Source: Gambelia wislizenii
Lineage: Eukaryota > Chordata > Lepidosauria > Squamata > Crotaphytidae
Direction: 5' to 3'
Assembly (NCBI GenBank): GCA_030847615.1
Contig: JAUMIR010000005.1
Coordinates: 243,574,645 to 243,638,644, forward strand
Length of the DNA stretch: 64,000 nucleotides
The position numbers and the translations under genes are program-made. Shown one piece after another: positions 1 through 11,859 of this stretch. The number at the start of each line of letters is the position of its first letter. Position 1 is the stretch's first letter. The notes beneath the pieces are model-generated. The model was not told where the DNA came from. It made no database searches and saw only the letters and a list, made by a program, of their open reading frames with translations.

Positions 1-47
1 GTCAGCTATTTGTGTCCAGTGACTTGATAGCTGCTGGAGGGAGGACA

Positions 48-143
48 TAGAATTGCATAGGGGGATCTATGCTTCAGTGTATAATCTCAGCCTTGTAGAA
101 TTGCATAGGTGGATCTATGCTTCAGTGTATAACCTCAGCCTTG
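48..143. repeat. 48-bp tandem duplication
   Basis: Two back-to-back copies of a 48-bp unit starting TAGAATTGCATAGG (48-95 and 96-143) differ at about two positions. A short, recent-looking local duplication. Confidence 0.85.
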
Positions 144-1285
144 TAGTTACATTATTTGACATTCCACATGCATGATAATGAACCAGAGGTTTCACAACAT
201 AATTTCACACACTGTGAAACAAACACCAACGTTTATGTAAAGCTACTCCAAAGCAGAGAATGTTGCTCTTGCGGATTGCTTTTCCAACTCTGGATGTGCA
301 GCGGAGGTGGCAAGAAAGTTTGGGAACAAGCATGCCATGGGTTAACCCCAAAGTAGCAGAGTGCACCACTTGGGGTGCACAATAAGGTAGCTATAGATTC
401 TATGTTAACAGAGGACAGTCCTCTGTTTGAAGGAGTTGTCAGTTTGAAGACTGGGGCCAGTCTATATCTGGATTAAGAATGCATTTGCATTTGCATAATT
501 TTAAAGTACTGTGCTGTGAGCTGACACATAATCTGTAGCTGCTGCTCTTATTTATTCTTTTAATGGTTTATGCATTGAATATTCATTATTATTTAAATGG
601 TTTCATTATTTATCTGAATATTAAAATGTTAAAATGGGTTGGAATCTGCTTGTGTGTGTGCGTGCTTTTCAAAGAAACACTTTGAAAAAGGCTAAAAATC
701 TGTTAAATAAACAAAGAACACCCCAAAAAATGACAGAACAAGTAGAAGAGGGAACTCTACCTGTTCCTATTCACACTATTCACTTTGTATTATCCATGCT
801 AAAGCATGGGCACCCCTGCTAGACAGCAATTATTATGCATGTCTTTAAACAACAGTGCAGGCCAATGGCAGATATAAGCAGCAAGCGGTCACACATCTAC
901 ATGATCAACAAACTATGCCTGCTGAAATTCCCTTTGCTGACCCGTACAAGGGCCTTATTTGCTTTTTCATTGGCTACCCCGCTCCCAAGGCAAAGCTAAA
1001 CAGATACAGTAGATTTAAATTATCATGGTTCCAGAGTGGATGTATTAACTATTTCAAACAAGAAGGAACAACTTGGACAGAAACCCTTGTTGCCACATGA
1101 CTGCGGAACAGCATTCCCAGATCTCAGGGCTTGGCCCTTCTGCTCCCATCCTCAGGATGAGGGGAATAATCTCAGGGTGAGAACACTATCTAGAAAAATG
1201 CCTGTGTGTGTACACATCCTCCTATGTTAAACTTTTTAAAAAAATCTTAATTATTTAGGACTTTATCAGACACATCCCTTTTAAA
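144..1285. other. No gene recognised
   Basis: AT-rich non-coding sequence with short GT and ATTTGC-type low-complexity runs (about 480-500 and 650-665). Short open stretches here lack any recognisable protein signature. Confidence 0.6.
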
Positions 1286-1450
1286 CATTCTTTTGCCAGC
1301 AGAAAAAAAATTATGTTGGCAAAAGAATGTTCTCTCCCCCCACACTTACTTTCTAATCGCGACAAAGGCTCCTGGCAATAAAAAGGAAGTGAATGGGACT
1401 CTGTTCACTTCCTTGCTTGAAATCTTGCACGATTTCATCGTGCAGGAAAT
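1286..1450. repeat. Fragment of the TTATCA-ended DNA transposon family
   Basis: The segment GTTGGCAAAAGAATGTT near 1315 recurs at 44,467-44,484, and both lie beside a similar GAAGTGAA(C/T)...CTCTGTTCA stretch. It is a partial copy of the family at 15,458, 30,446, 44,013 and 58,040. Confidence 0.5.
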
Positions 1451-1837
1451 TTAAAAATAAAAAGCAAAATAAACATCAAAAAGTGAAACAAACAAAAAGT
1501 GAAACACACACACACTTAAAATGTCCCAAGTAACCCAAGGAGGAGCATAAAGAGTGAAACCTACCTAGATGTCCTGATCTGACACAGAAGTGTTTGTGCT
1601 AGAGAGGGCATTGCCGGGGTAAGTACAAGATATAAAGGGAAAGTGGTATTGCATGCTGGAAATGCCAGCAAAAAAGTGGCAGGGAGATGTATTGACGGCT
1701 GAAGCCATCAATTAAAAACGCCGGGGTTTGGCCAGGACATAACCATGAAAGGGCAATGTCATCTGATGATGCCATATTTTTCCTGTTCTGATAAAGTCCA
1801 TACTCTGAGCAGCTGTGGTTGACACATCCTGCTTGAT
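1451..1837. other. No gene recognised
   Basis: Non-coding sequence with a short AC-rich run near 1505-1516. The long minus-strand open frame crossing here runs into a repeat and has no protein signature. Confidence 0.55.
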
Positions 1838-2037
1838 AACCTCCCCATATTCTCCAACATTTCATATTGTGGCAAAGCAAGATCAGAGGGTGGTCAAGCT
1901 GGCAAATGGTATTAATGAGGAAACTACACAAGTGAGGAGTGGCTGCAGCAGTTTGCTTTTGCCTGAACCTACTGGAAAGGGCAATATTTTGCCCCTCCTC
2001 TCCTATCCCTTCTGCTGAGTTACCTGAGTACAAACTC
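1838..2037 (+). mobile_element. Partial copy of the CCCTCCAAC-ended DNA transposon
   Basis: It shares CTCCAACATTTCA, TGGTCAAG..GCAAA..ATTAATGAGGA, GCAGCAGTTTGCTTTTGCCTGA and the GAGTTA-CTGAGT segment with copies at 14,953, 53,886, 59,637 and 60,474. The 3' end is missing here. Confidence 0.7.
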
Positions 2038-2083
2038 ATATTAGCTAATTCAAGGTATTATATTATATTAGCTAATTCAAGGT
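2038..2083. repeat. Short tandem duplication, 27-bp period
   Basis: TTAGCTAATTCAAGGT appears at 2041-2056 and again at 2068-2083, separated by an AT-rich spacer; a direct duplication. Confidence 0.75.
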
Positions 2084-3131
2084 TCTTATCCCTGAGAAAC
2101 ACATTGCTACCCTGGGCAATGTAAGATCTCAGTTTATACATGCTGGTTTCAGTACAAACTGCTGCAGTTAAGTTTTAAATTTGATTTAGATTTGGAAACC
2201 ATTTAAACCATTGTGATTGTGTTTGCATTGTTCATTTATAACTGGTCCCACTGATTAGGAATTCTGGAAGTTGTAGTGCAAAAAAGTAACTTTACCAAGT
2301 GGTGGGTGAAAAGAGCAGGGCACAAGACAACTCGTTTAGTACTTCAGCCCAAGATTTCAACAGCTGAGGTGTATGAAAGATATGAAATCTCACACTGCAT
2401 GGCATAGCTCTTGAAAACAAGCCTGTTCCAGAATAAGTTCTCACTCCTTCCATTTCTCTGGTTTTACCTCCAAACAACAGCTTGTTCCTTAACTGTACCC
2501 AGGAGACTTCAGAAGAACACCCAGATTGTGCCAGATACAGCACAGTCTCTTCACATCAGCATTTTAAGCATCTCTGGGAACATATAAAGCCTTTTATACT
2601 ATGTTCAGAGGAATACTTTATTTTATTGCCAATGTTTATACCTCTCTGTGCTTGAGGCAGCTTACAATAATTAAAATTGTATAACTATCTACAATAAAAA
2701 TCCTAAAGCAATTATAATGCAGCAGCAGAAACACTTAAAAAAAAATGAAGCAAATCCTTCCCACTCCTTTGGCCCCGTGGTACAGTTGTAAATTTTGAAC
2801 TGCAGGTGTTGACAGCGACACCATTGCATAGTCTTACTGCAAGGAGAGTCCAAAAAAGCCAGGCAGCTGCCCTGACCCATGTTGAAAAAGCAATTCTAAT
2901 ATTTCTGGTCTCTATTAGAAACAGGTAATTTGTAAAGCTAATGGCTCCTATGTGACCTTTCAAGACCAAGCCATCACAAAATAATGTATATTATTAGGAC
3001 ATGGATAGCTTATAACAATATGCTCTCGGTAGGAAATCCTCCAGCTATTGCTTCTATACTCAGAGGGAACACAGACGGCTGGGGAGCAGGCAGATGATGT
3101 CATTGTGTCTTGCAACCAAAAAATCACAGAG
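2084..3131. other. No gene recognised
   Basis: Mixed non-coding sequence. A stretch near 2610-2700 (ATTTTATTGCC...CTTGAGGCAGCTTACAATAATTAAAA) resembles the common lizard LINE/SINE 3' end but is too short to classify. Confidence 0.5.
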
Positions 3132-3347
3132 GCTGCATCTGTACTGCAGAAATAATCCAGTTTGACACCGCTTTAACTACCATGACTCAATGCTATGGAA
3201 TTCTGGGATTTGTAGTTTTGTGAAATGTTTAGCCTTCTCTGTCAGAGAGCTCTGGTGCCACAGCAAACTACAAATCCCAGGATCCCATAGCATTGAGCCA
3301 TGGCAGTTAAAGTGATGTCAAACTAGATTATTTCAGCAGTGCAGATT
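3132..3347. mobile_element. Palindromic MITE, P1 type
   Basis: The arms are inverted copies of each other: TGACACCGCTTTAACTACCATG at the left pairs with CATGGCAGTTAAAGTGATGTCA at the right, and TTCTGGGATTTGTAGTTT pairs with AACTACAAATCCCAGGAT. A related copy is at 24,346-24,556. Non-autonomous with no coding capacity; probably hAT-like, superfamily not proven. Confidence 0.8.
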
Positions 3348-3381
3348 CAGACAGAGCTTCATTCTGTTGAGACCTTCAACA

Positions 3382-3660
3382 GTCTCCCAATCCTCACTTA
3401 CCAGGCGGCAGCCGCTGTGAGTAACGGGGATCTGTTCCCCTGTCAATCAGGAAATGACTGACTGATGTTTCACACTCCCCCCACCCGTAAGTGACCTCCA
3501 GTGTGAGGGGGAATTGCAGCAGGGATGCTTCTGACTGTTGAAACAGATATTGATCATGGGATGGGATGGAAATGTCACTCAGCAGCTTCCCAGTTGACAG
3601 GGGAAAAGACCCCTGTTACTTTGCAGTGACTGCTGCCCAATAAGTGAGGATTGGGGAGAC
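3382..3660. mobile_element. Foldback element with about 70-bp terminal inverted repeats
   Basis: GTCTCCCAATCCTCACTTA at the left end pairs with TAAGTGAGGATTGGGGAGAC at the right. The pairing continues through GGCAGCNGNNNCTG, GTAAC and CCCCTGTCAA to about 3,451 and 3,590. The spacer is unique. No coding capacity. Confidence 0.8.
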
Positions 3661-3773
3661 TCAGGCTGAGAGACACTACTTAGCTACTGTATGTAACTAA
3701 GGTGGTTACATAGCAAAGTAGATGGTGCAGAATTATGGCCATGATCTTAATGGAGAGTGTGTGTCTTGATATA

Positions 3774-4003
3774 CAGTTGTATCTCTATATCCACGGATTT
3801 GGTATCCATGGAGTTAAGTATTCACGGCTTGAAAATATTCTTAAAAAAAAAAAAAATCCAAAAAGCAAACCCTGATTTTGCCATCTTATATAAGGGACAC
3901 CATTTTGCTATGCCATTGCATATAATGGGACATGAGTATTCACGGATTTTGGTATCCACGGGGGTCCTGGAACCAAACCCCAGCGAATATGAAGGGACAA
4001 CTG
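3774..4003. mobile_element. Tigger-like MITE with TA target duplication
   Basis: 230 bp bounded by CAGTTGTATCTC and GGGACAACTG, flanked on both sides by TA. The repeated motif (TATCCACGGAT, GGGGGTCCTGGAACCAAACCC) is the classic Tigger/mariner terminal signature. It matches 58,876-59,105 in the opposite orientation. Confidence 0.85.
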
Positions 4004-4551
4004 TATATGGAAGAAGAATAGATTTTGAATAATGGTACTTCCAGAAATGTAAGAACGGAGCACAGAACCTTTCCAAGTTTATAAAAATGGTTTAGATTGA
4101 ACACTGATGAATGCATTTTGATGGGGAAAATCCACTCACCCATGCTACTCATGAGGAAACCTTAATCCAGTCACCACAAGTACTTTCAAACAAGGTTTTG
4201 ATTTTGTGCAATGCCCCTATCCCACTCAGGGCATTTGCCTGGTGTGTGCCTATGTGTCAGTATGTTAGCTTTGTGTGGCTGCTTGGAACCAGTATCAAAG
4301 GCTGTCTTAAATGAAGAAAAGGATTCCTTAAGGAAATCACATATCTTCCATACAGAGAATGATAGGACCTGCTGGTTGCATCTACTTGGACACAACAAAT
4401 ACTGCAGGATGAGAAGGAGCAATGAGAGGAAGCGAAGTCACATCTGAGAATATCAGCCTAAAGAGAAGGAGGCAATAGAACACAGACAAGAGGCAACAAA
4501 TCAGGAATGGAATTATCTGTCTCTTCCTCTGCTGCCCACTGTAGGCATATA
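4004..4551. other. No gene recognised
   Basis: Non-coding spacer between two Tigger-like elements; nothing distinctive seen. Confidence 0.5.
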
Positions 4552-4816
4552 CAGTTGGACCCCAGTATACATGGAACCAATATCCACAGTTTCAGTTATC
4601 CATGGGACACAAAAAGAGGAACACATACCATAGAGTCTTCCTAGAAAATGCCTGGAGAGGTATATTTTCTAGACATCTCCCAGGTCCTCCAACACAACTC
4701 TATGGTATATTAAACCAGAAGTCTCATTATTTTAATAGGGTTCGCTGTTATCCACAGTTTCCGGTATCCGCAGGAAGTCTGGGAACCAAACCCACGCAGA
4801 TACGGGGGCCCGACTG
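4552..4816. mobile_element. Tigger-like MITE with TA target duplication
   Basis: 265 bp from CAGTTGGACCCCAGTA to GGGGGCCCGACTG between TA dinucleotides. It has the internal ACCATAGAGT/ACTCTATGGT inverted pair shared with copies at 8,721, 11,454, 17,434 and 17,895. Confidence 0.85.
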
Positions 4817-5949
4817 TACTTGTTTTTCTTAAGTGTAGTGGCCCCTTTCACCTTTTCCATCATAGATATCAGTGTCACAGCAAAGTATCTCCCGTGTACC
4901 ATTATTTATAGTACAATCTTACACCTCTCAACTCAGACATAACTCCAATTTTGTTTCAGTGGGATTTATTCCGGGGAATGTACACACAGGTTGTACTTGC
5001 CAAATTGAAAGGTATTTCATGCTAAACAGTTCAAATTTCAATCCTTAAGACAGAATCAACTATTTTTATATGGAGGTAATCATTCATAACATATACTTGG
5101 GGATTCTTATGTAAATACGAAACGTGGCACTGTACAAAGCAAAGTTAATATCAATGGGCCCTGCCAGCAGGCTTAGAAGCTAGAAAATGCACACAATAAA
5201 GATAAAGAGAGTGAAAAGAAAAACTAGGCTGGGAAACATGTGATACAAAACTGAAGTTTACCAAGGCAGGGGGCACTCTGGAAAGCAAATACAACCTGGT
5301 GGATAATTTAAGAAAGAGGCTCACTGCCCTTTCTAGTGGATACAGTAACATTTTAGACTGCAATAGTAATGTGAGCTGGGGGAATCTGGGAACTGTAGTT
5401 CAAAAAGTCATTTCTCCATTCATTGTTGCTGTGCGGGCACTCAGCCTGCTCGTGGGAGAGCTGAAAGTAGTGTAGGAAATTTTCACGCTGGTTGAGTCCT
5501 GCCTTTCAATACCCCCATCCCAACATTCCTGCATGGAGATGTTGAGAATGATTCTAGTGTGAGCATCCATGTCCCACTGTAAAAACTGTAAATCCCCAGA
5601 GAGAACATGAAGAAAGAGAATATAATACTGACTAGTAGACAACACTTTCAGGGTTTTTTTTAAAGGAAAGGGGTGAGGAGAGAGGATCTTAAGAACATAA
5701 ACAGGGTCCCTTGAAGTCCAATATTTAAGTTGCAGAATAAGGACATTTTCTCTGCCTAGACAGCAGCATCAGAGACACTCCCATTCAGTGAAGACTTTGG
5801 TTGCAGTCCATTGTGCTGAAGTTTCACATCTTGTGTGGCCTGGGTCATCAGCTGAAAACGCTGGCCAAAGGAGAAGCAGAGGTTATCAAAGAGGAGAAGG
5901 ATAATGTGTGAAACCTTGCAAGAACATGGGACTGGGTGGGCACCATGGC
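4817..5949. other. No gene recognised
   Basis: Non-coding. A relic near 4,925-4,995 (ACTCAGACATAACTCC...AGTGGGATTTATTCC) looks like an old, very common reptile repeat; the rest is unassigned. Confidence 0.5.
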
Positions 5950-6062
5950 CTCAATCCTACTCACAATCCCAACTGCAGATCTGTTAAATCAACTCTTGAC
6001 TGGTGAGTCAACACTTGTGTAAATTCCACTGATTCAGTGGATCTACTTTAGTTGAGACTACC
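5950..6062 (+). repeat. Dispersed repeat R4, copy 1
   Basis: It shares GTGAGTCAACAC.TGTGTAAATTCCACTGATTCA..GGATCTACT...AGTTG with copies at 7,078, 24,866 and 38,575. Class not determined. Confidence 0.6.
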
Positions 6063-6737
6063 AAGAGGACTGAAGCCTGTGCTTCTCTTTGCATTAAGTA
6101 TACTGTTGCCTTCATTGTATTATATTTCCCTTTGACAAGAGCAGACATATAAAATCAGCTTCATCTCAGTGATTCATTGAGGGAGACATTATGGAAATTC
6201 AGGTTCAGAGTGTATGAGAAAGTTAAAAAGTAAACAATGCACCAGTACGGTGCGCCCACCATTAAAACAATTACTGATTTAACATAAGTCTGTTGGCCCA
6301 ACACCCATACCCTAATCCAGAGTTTAGAAAGTTTACTTTTTTGGCTGGACTTCAACTCCATGAATCCCCCAACCAGCATGAAACTCTCATCCAAACACTG
6401 TAATACATAAAGTATAATCAATTGGTCTACATTTTTTCTGAAGTGGATGCAATGGCCATATCTCCCACTTTACATAAGACTCCTTTGTTCTTTACAAAGT
6501 CCTTAATAAAGGACTCTGCAAAGACCTTTATTTGCGGGATTACCGAAGGCTACTCTTCCATTTGAAGGCATCCTAAAGGAGTATCATTTGATAGCTCTTC
6601 CTGTGTAACTCTCCGTAAACCCCTTAACACGTCCACCCCACCGAAGGGCTGAAATTTGTCGACAAAGACACTGGAAGTATTGCAATGCCACTTGCAATTT
6701 GCCAACCCCTCCCTCAAACCCTCAGAGATGTGGTCAC
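6063..6737. other. No gene recognised
   Basis: Non-coding sequence; the minus-strand open frame near 6,161-6,421 has no signature of a known protein. Confidence 0.5.
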
Positions 6738-6965
6738 AGCCTATTAATACTATACTACTGCAACACTAGGATACCACATCAACTGCCATGGCTGCATCCT
6801 ATGGAATCCTGGGATTTCTAGTCCAGTGAGGCACCAGAGCGCTCTAGCCAAGAATTCTAAATACCTCTCCCTAAATTGCGAATCTCAGGATTCCACAGGA
6901 TGGGACCATGGCAATTAAAGTGGAATGGTAGTGCTATAAATGTGTAGAGTGTGAAAGGTCCCCAG
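6738..6965. mobile_element. Palindromic MITE, P2 type
   Basis: The left half has CATGGCTGCATCCTATGGAATCCTGGGATTT and the right half the inverse (AATCTCAGGATTCCACAGGAT...CCATGGCAATTAAAGT), ending in GCTATAAATGTGTAGAGTGTGAAA. Other copies are at 10,925, 11,278/14,510, 26,325, 36,029 and 58,494. Confidence 0.8.
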
Positions 6966-7077
6966 GTTTAAAATTTAGTTCCTTCCCCAATGCAGTTGCC
7001 CACTCCTGCTTTATTTGAAGAGTTATCCAGTCCAAGTCCAGTTTAAAGATCACAAACCCTATATTATGCAGTATTTG

Positions 7078-7210
7078 TGTTTAATTGAAAGTCATTGGTT
7101 TGTATACTATTGCTGGAATATCAACCAGAACAGATCCATTGAACTTGGATATTGACCTGCCATTCAACAATTGATTCAATGGGTTTACTCTAATTGGCAA
7201 GAACCAAAAG
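7078..7210 (+). repeat. Dispersed repeat R4, copy 2
   Basis: CATTCAACAATTGATTCAATGGGTTTACTCTAATTGG matches the R4 family described at 5,950. Confidence 0.55.
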
Positions 7211-7894
7211 GATTCAGGCTGTTCACTGGAATACTGTTATCACCTTTTACTTAAGGTAACTTTACGTATACTTAGCTAAGCAGGAGAGGCACTAAGAAAC
7301 CCTGTCAGTGAATTGTGAGGATGCATATCTGGACACTGGCAAGAGTGCCCAATGTGTACTGGGACCGAGGAGCATCAGTGCATGATGCACATTGGGCACT
7401 CTGCTGGCTCTGCTACATAGTAAGGTAACAGTAGTCCTCTACTAGATACAGATGCTACAAAGCTGCCGAATGCTAATTCTTGCATACGTAAATCCACTTA
7501 CAGAGACACAACTCCAATACAGGATTCCAGTCATCATTTCTAAGGCCTGCCTATAAGCACCAATTAGCATATGCAAATTTCATGCAGATGTATATCCTCT
7601 TGTTTTTGGAAGGCCATCAATGGGCCACACTAACTGCGAGTAATCTCCTCCATGTCAGGGAATTAGGCTGAGGCAGAGTGAGGCAACTCACATCAGGCAG
7701 CTGATTCTGGGTGGGTAGCAGTGGTACCTGCCACCCAAACATTTCTCTTGAGTCCCCTGTTTTTTCACTTCTGTATGAGAACAGAAATATACATGCCACT
7801 CAGCCTGCCTTGGTGCCCCTAAATTAGCTGTCTGCCTTTACAGGTAATGGAGAATACTGTCCCATTGCCAGGGGTGAAGCAAGATTTAACTGCC
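7211..7894. other. No gene recognised
   Basis: Non-coding. GTGCCCAATGTG/GCACATTGGGCAC (7,347 and 7,388) forms a local imperfect inverted repeat with a roughly 30-base spacer. Confidence 0.5.
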
Positions 7895-8045
7895 AATCCA
7901 TAGCATCATAGGGTTGGAAGAGACTACAAGGGCCATCCAACTCCCTGCCATGCAGAAACACACAATCAAAGCACGCCTGACAGTTGGCCATCCAGCTTCT
8001 GTTTAAAAATCTCCATCGAAGGAGACTCCACCACACTCCATCACA
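7895..8045 (-). mobile_element. CR1 LINE 3' fragment
   Basis: Inverse of the typical CR1 tail: AGCATCATAGGGTTGGAAGAGAC, GGGCCATCCAACTCCCTGCCATG, and ATCTCCATCGAAGGAGACTCCACCACACTCC. No coding capacity remains. Confidence 0.85.
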
Positions 8046-8720
8046 CAGTTTGGTTTTGTGCATGGAATGGAGCACAGGGAGGGAACACCATTTTATCCTT
8101 TCCTTAATCAACAAAATGTCTTGGCATGAGCCTGAAGGGAAAGGACAGAGGTTGACCACAAGGCCAAAGTAAGGTAGAGGCATGCTAATTTTTTTTTAAG
8201 AAGCTGCAGAATTATTAAGCTATTAGGAATCTCAAGGAAAAGCAGAGAAAATATTACCAGGGCATTCTGACCCATCATCAACTAACTGGCACATTCTATT
8301 AATAAAATTAACAATCTGAAATGTAAGGCAAAGGTTTGACATGAATAGTTTTTACATGGTGCTTTCTTTCTAATTTTTCATTATTAATTAATGACTGCTG
8401 TTTCATGACTGGCTAGTACGTCTCAGGTATCCTCGATGAGTTACTATATGTTGTTGTATGCAATTGCTAGGTAGATTCCCCTCCAAATCTACTATAAATG
8501 GTAAGATGTATGTTTGCTTTGATTCTAGATTGCTCAGACTGAATGGTGACAGTGGGACCAGCATTGTGTCATCAAATAAATGATGTCTCCAGTTCACTAT
8601 GCCTCCATTCTTAAATTCAAAATGGGACAAGTTTCTGTTTCAGGCCTGAGTCTCAGCAGTGGCAGAATGTGACCAGAGGCAGTGAATCTACAACTGGTTT
8701 TTAATCCAAACTTTAAAATA
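8046..8720. other. No gene recognised
   Basis: AT-rich non-coding sequence without recognisable repeats. Confidence 0.5.
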
Positions 8721-8968
8721 CAGTTGGACCCTCGTATCCTTGGGGGTTTGGTTCACAGACTTACCATAGATACCAGAAAACATGGATAGCAGCAAACCCT
8801 ATTAAAATAAAGGACTTCCTGTAAAAACATACCATGGAGTTGCATTGGAAGACCTAGAATATGCCTAGAGAGGATGCCTCTCTAGGCATTTCCCAGTGAA
8901 ACTCTATGGTACATGCCTCTATTTTGTATCCCGTGGATATTGGTTCCATGGATACAGGGGTTAGACTG
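8721..8968. mobile_element. Tigger-like MITE with TA target duplication
   Basis: 248 bp from CAGTTGGACCCTCGTATCC to GGGGTTAGACTG, flanked by TA on both sides. Internal ACCATGGAGT/ACTCTATGGT and GCCTAGAGAGG/CCTCTCTAGGC inverted pairs. It is followed by a GTTTAAAA-rich run at 8,970-9,027. Confidence 0.85.
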
Positions 8969-9027
8969 TAGTTTAAAATAGTTTAAAACCAGTTTAAACT
9001 TTAAAACAGTTTAAAACTTTAAAATAG

Positions 9028-9520
9028 CTTTGGGTTTTAGTCCTGCATCAATAATATTGAACCTTAGCCCATAAAGAACTCACCCCTTGGATAGCTCCTT
9101 TAACATTTGGATTAAAACCACTGGCAAATGGGCAAGACACCACCCACTTGACACAGATGCCATCAGCTGCCAGTGGGCGTGACTGGCTGGAAATGGAAGA
9201 AGTCCTTATCAGTGGACGAGCCTACAGTTAGCTCTGGAGTTTGCTACTTCCACTTGGCCTCCTTGCCTTTCCAGCCTTCTGCCACCTAGTTAAGAGTATT
9301 TTTGTTTTGGCTGGTGTTTGATCTGTTGGACTGAGTAATTTTCAATGGCTTGATTATTTCCAGAATTTTATTTATCTACTGTATCTATCTTTGGCATTAT
9401 TCATTTACTGTTGATTATTTGTTTATTTAGATCCTCAGGATAACGTGCAATTGAATCACTTAAAAAAACTGCAAACCATTTCAGACAACAGAAACTGTTT
9501 AAACAGACTAAAAGCATATT
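9028..9520. other. No gene recognised
   Basis: Non-coding; TTTATTTA-rich near 9,365-9,430. Confidence 0.5.
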
Positions 9521-9700
9521 GAGAGAGCATGGTATAGTGGTTTGACTGTTGTCCTAAGACTTCTGGAGACTAGAGCTTGAATCCCCATTCTGCCATGGAA
9601 ACCCACTTCATCAAACCTTGGGCAAGTCATATTCTCTCAGCCTCAGAAGATGTCAAACCTCATCTGAATAAATCTTGCCAAGAATGGTCCTGATCCACAG
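9521..9700 (+). mobile_element. tRNA-derived SINE, truncated
   Basis: tRNA-like head (GGTATAGTGGTTTGACTG, B-box-like GCTTGAATCCCC) followed by CTTGGGCAAGTCATATTCTCTCAGCCTCAGAAG and AATCTTGCCAAGAA. The tail is missing. Confidence 0.8.
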
Positions 9701-10274
9701 GTAGGATATACTGGTGGGGAGCCAGCATATCCTGACTCATGTAGATGGGCTCTTAGAATTGTTGGAAATAGACATTACTGAATAAGACAGGATAGGATGG
9801 CTCCAGGAGAAAGATAGGAATCTTCATGTTTTAAAAAAACAAAAGCAGCTGAAATGTCTCCCCTCCCCCCATTCCTCTGAATGAGGTCGAGGAAGCATTT
9901 AGCCTAACTTTCCTATTTTTTTTTTTAAACTCCCCTTACATTAATGCTCAGTAGGACTGAAATGGCCTATAATCTTCCCCATCTGTCAGAACCACTTTAT
10001 TCTGCATCAGCATCTAATTTCCCTGCAAGCCTCAGCTCTGTTACAACCTAATTGTGGAATCCTTGCAAGACAAGAGGGCAAAACTCCACATGCAAATCTC
10101 CTTACTGCCACCATGTTGCATCAAGGAGTGGCAGCAGATGGGAGGGTGGGAGAACTGGGCACAGGGATGGGGAGGTTGGTAGGTTTCCTTGCCAGCCAAA
10201 TCACATTCCATTGCAGGAGGGCTAGAGCGGCAGCATCTGGTCGCTCCAACAGTTTGAGGCAGGAAATGAATTCT
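9701..10274. other. No gene recognised
   Basis: Non-coding, with a T-run at 9,916-9,925. The plus-strand open frame near 10,113 shows no family signature. Confidence 0.5.
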
Positions 10275-10835
10275 AGGGGGTTGTTGAAATGGTCAAAATA
10301 ACCCTCATGGAATTCGCTAGGAATCCTACCTGTCTAAATGGGTTCCTGCATCAATTGACAGTATTCAGAAGGAGAGGTGCCCAAAACAGCAAAAACAACA
10401 CAGGAAAAGCCCGTAGTTTTTTACAAACAGCGAGGGGGTGCACATTCCTGCTTGTTGGGACAAGCGATTCACTTTGAATCGCTTCCCCATATGAGAGGAA
10501 GCGCAAAGCTGATTGGCCAGGTGAGTGTGGGGCCGGGGCTTGCTAACAGGGCAAGGACTCACGGCTGCCATGCTGGATTTTCACCTTAGCAAACAATCGA
10601 TAAGGTGATAAATTTTGTTTTGCTATCCTTTTAATTTGAAAAATTGCTATATCTCTCCAGTGCACCTTAGAAGACATTTTAAAAAAATGTTCAGTGGTGG
10701 CAAAAAACTAAGGGAAGTAAATCACTCATGGCTGGCAAGCAAAGCTTCTGGGGCCAAAAACACCATTAAGACATGTCACTGCTGCTGCAAAATGTCATTA
10801 CTACAAGGTACTCTTATCCCCCCCCCCTTGTATAG
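10275..10835 (+). mobile_element. MITE of the TGTCTAGA-TGG family, copy A
   Basis: Shares the body GCACATTCCTGCTTGTTGGGACAAGC, GAAGCGCAAAGCTGATTGGCC, GGGGCCGGGGCTTGC and TGCTGGATTTTCACC with copies at 16,088, 31,080, 42,178, 47,648, 49,463 and 54,606. It carries the CCAAT and GC-rich module at about 10,485-10,545. The termini are worn. Confidence 0.75.
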
Positions 10836-10924
10836 ACCACTCACCCATAGGGGTTGTAGTGTGAAATTTAAAGAAGTTATCCAAGGTATTGACTCTATTT
10901 GGGAGACATGATCCAGCAAGTTAC

Positions 10925-11215
10925 AGCATGTTACACCACACAATATAGCACTATGATTCTACTTTAACTGCCATTGCTGCATCCTATGAAATCCAAAGAC
11001 TTGTAGTTTGGGGAGGCACTAAATCTGTCTGACTCAGAATTCAGAACACCCCTTCCTAAACCATAAAGCCCAGAATTCCATAGGATGGAACCATGGAAGT
11101 TAAGTGGAATCATAGGGGGTTGGACTGGATGGCCCTTGAGGTCTCTTCCAACTCTATGATGTATGATTCTATGCTACAACTGTGTAGTGTGGAAACATGC
11201 TTGGATAGTTCTGTT
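10925..11215. mobile_element. Palindromic MITE, P2 type, interrupted by a CR1 tail
   Basis: CACAATATAGCACTATGATTCTACTTTAACTGCCATTGCTGC at the left and AGAATTCCATAGGATGGAACCATGG...CTGTGTAGTGTGGAAAC at the right. A CR1 3' tail (GGGTTGGACTGGATGGCCC...ATGATTCTATG, about 11,112-11,175) lies inside the right arm. Confidence 0.75.
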
Positions 11216-11277
11216 AAAGCATGCCCTATAACACAGGGTGGATTTCACTGGTCACAGCCAACAGCCCTCACTGAAGG

Positions 11278-11336
11278 CTGTTTCATACTACACAATAATA
11301 GCATAGCACCATTTTCTGCTTTACCTATCATGGTTA
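11278..11336. mobile_element. Left part of a P2 MITE split by the large hAT element
   Basis: Ends with ACCTATCATGGTTA. The partner half resumes at 14,510 with CATGGTTGCATCCTACAG. The pieces join into an ordinary P2 element, so the hAT landed inside it. Confidence 0.85.
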
Positions 11337-11453
11337 CAGGGCTGGTTTAAGGAATTTTGGGGCCTCCTGCAATGCTTTATTTTGAGGGCCCCATATGTTT
11401 ATCTCAGGTCAATGTAACCTAACATATTCACAGTACAGGATGTTCAGATTTAA

Positions 11454-11684
11454 CAGTAGGATCCCCATATCCACGGATTCATTATCCATGGGATATAAAA
11501 CAGCACCTACCATAGAGTCTTCCTAGAAAATGTGTCATCTCTAGCCATTTTCTAGATCCCCCAAGGCAACTCTATGGTATTTTAAACCAGAGGTCCCATT
11601 ATTTTCAATAGCATTCACTATTATCCAGTTTTCAGTATCACCCCCCCCCCGAACCAATACCCAGAGGATAAGGGGGGCCTACTG
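11454..11684. mobile_element. Tigger-like MITE nested in hAT copy 1
   Basis: CAGTAGGATCCCCATATCC to GGGGGGCCTACTG, with TA after the right end. Inner ACCATAGAGT/ACTCTATGGT pair. Orthologous in position to 17,895-18,125 in copy 2. Confidence 0.85.
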
Positions 11685-11859
11685 TATTACATAATTTGCC
11701 ACCAATAATTTAGTTTAAAAACTATATTATAGGCACGAACATAATATTTTTTGTTAATTAGCAATTAACGTAATAATGTAGATTTCCTCAAAGAAAAGAA
11801 AGAGTGGACTACAAGCTGAACATGAGATAGCAGTGTGATGCAGCAGCAAAAAAACCCAA

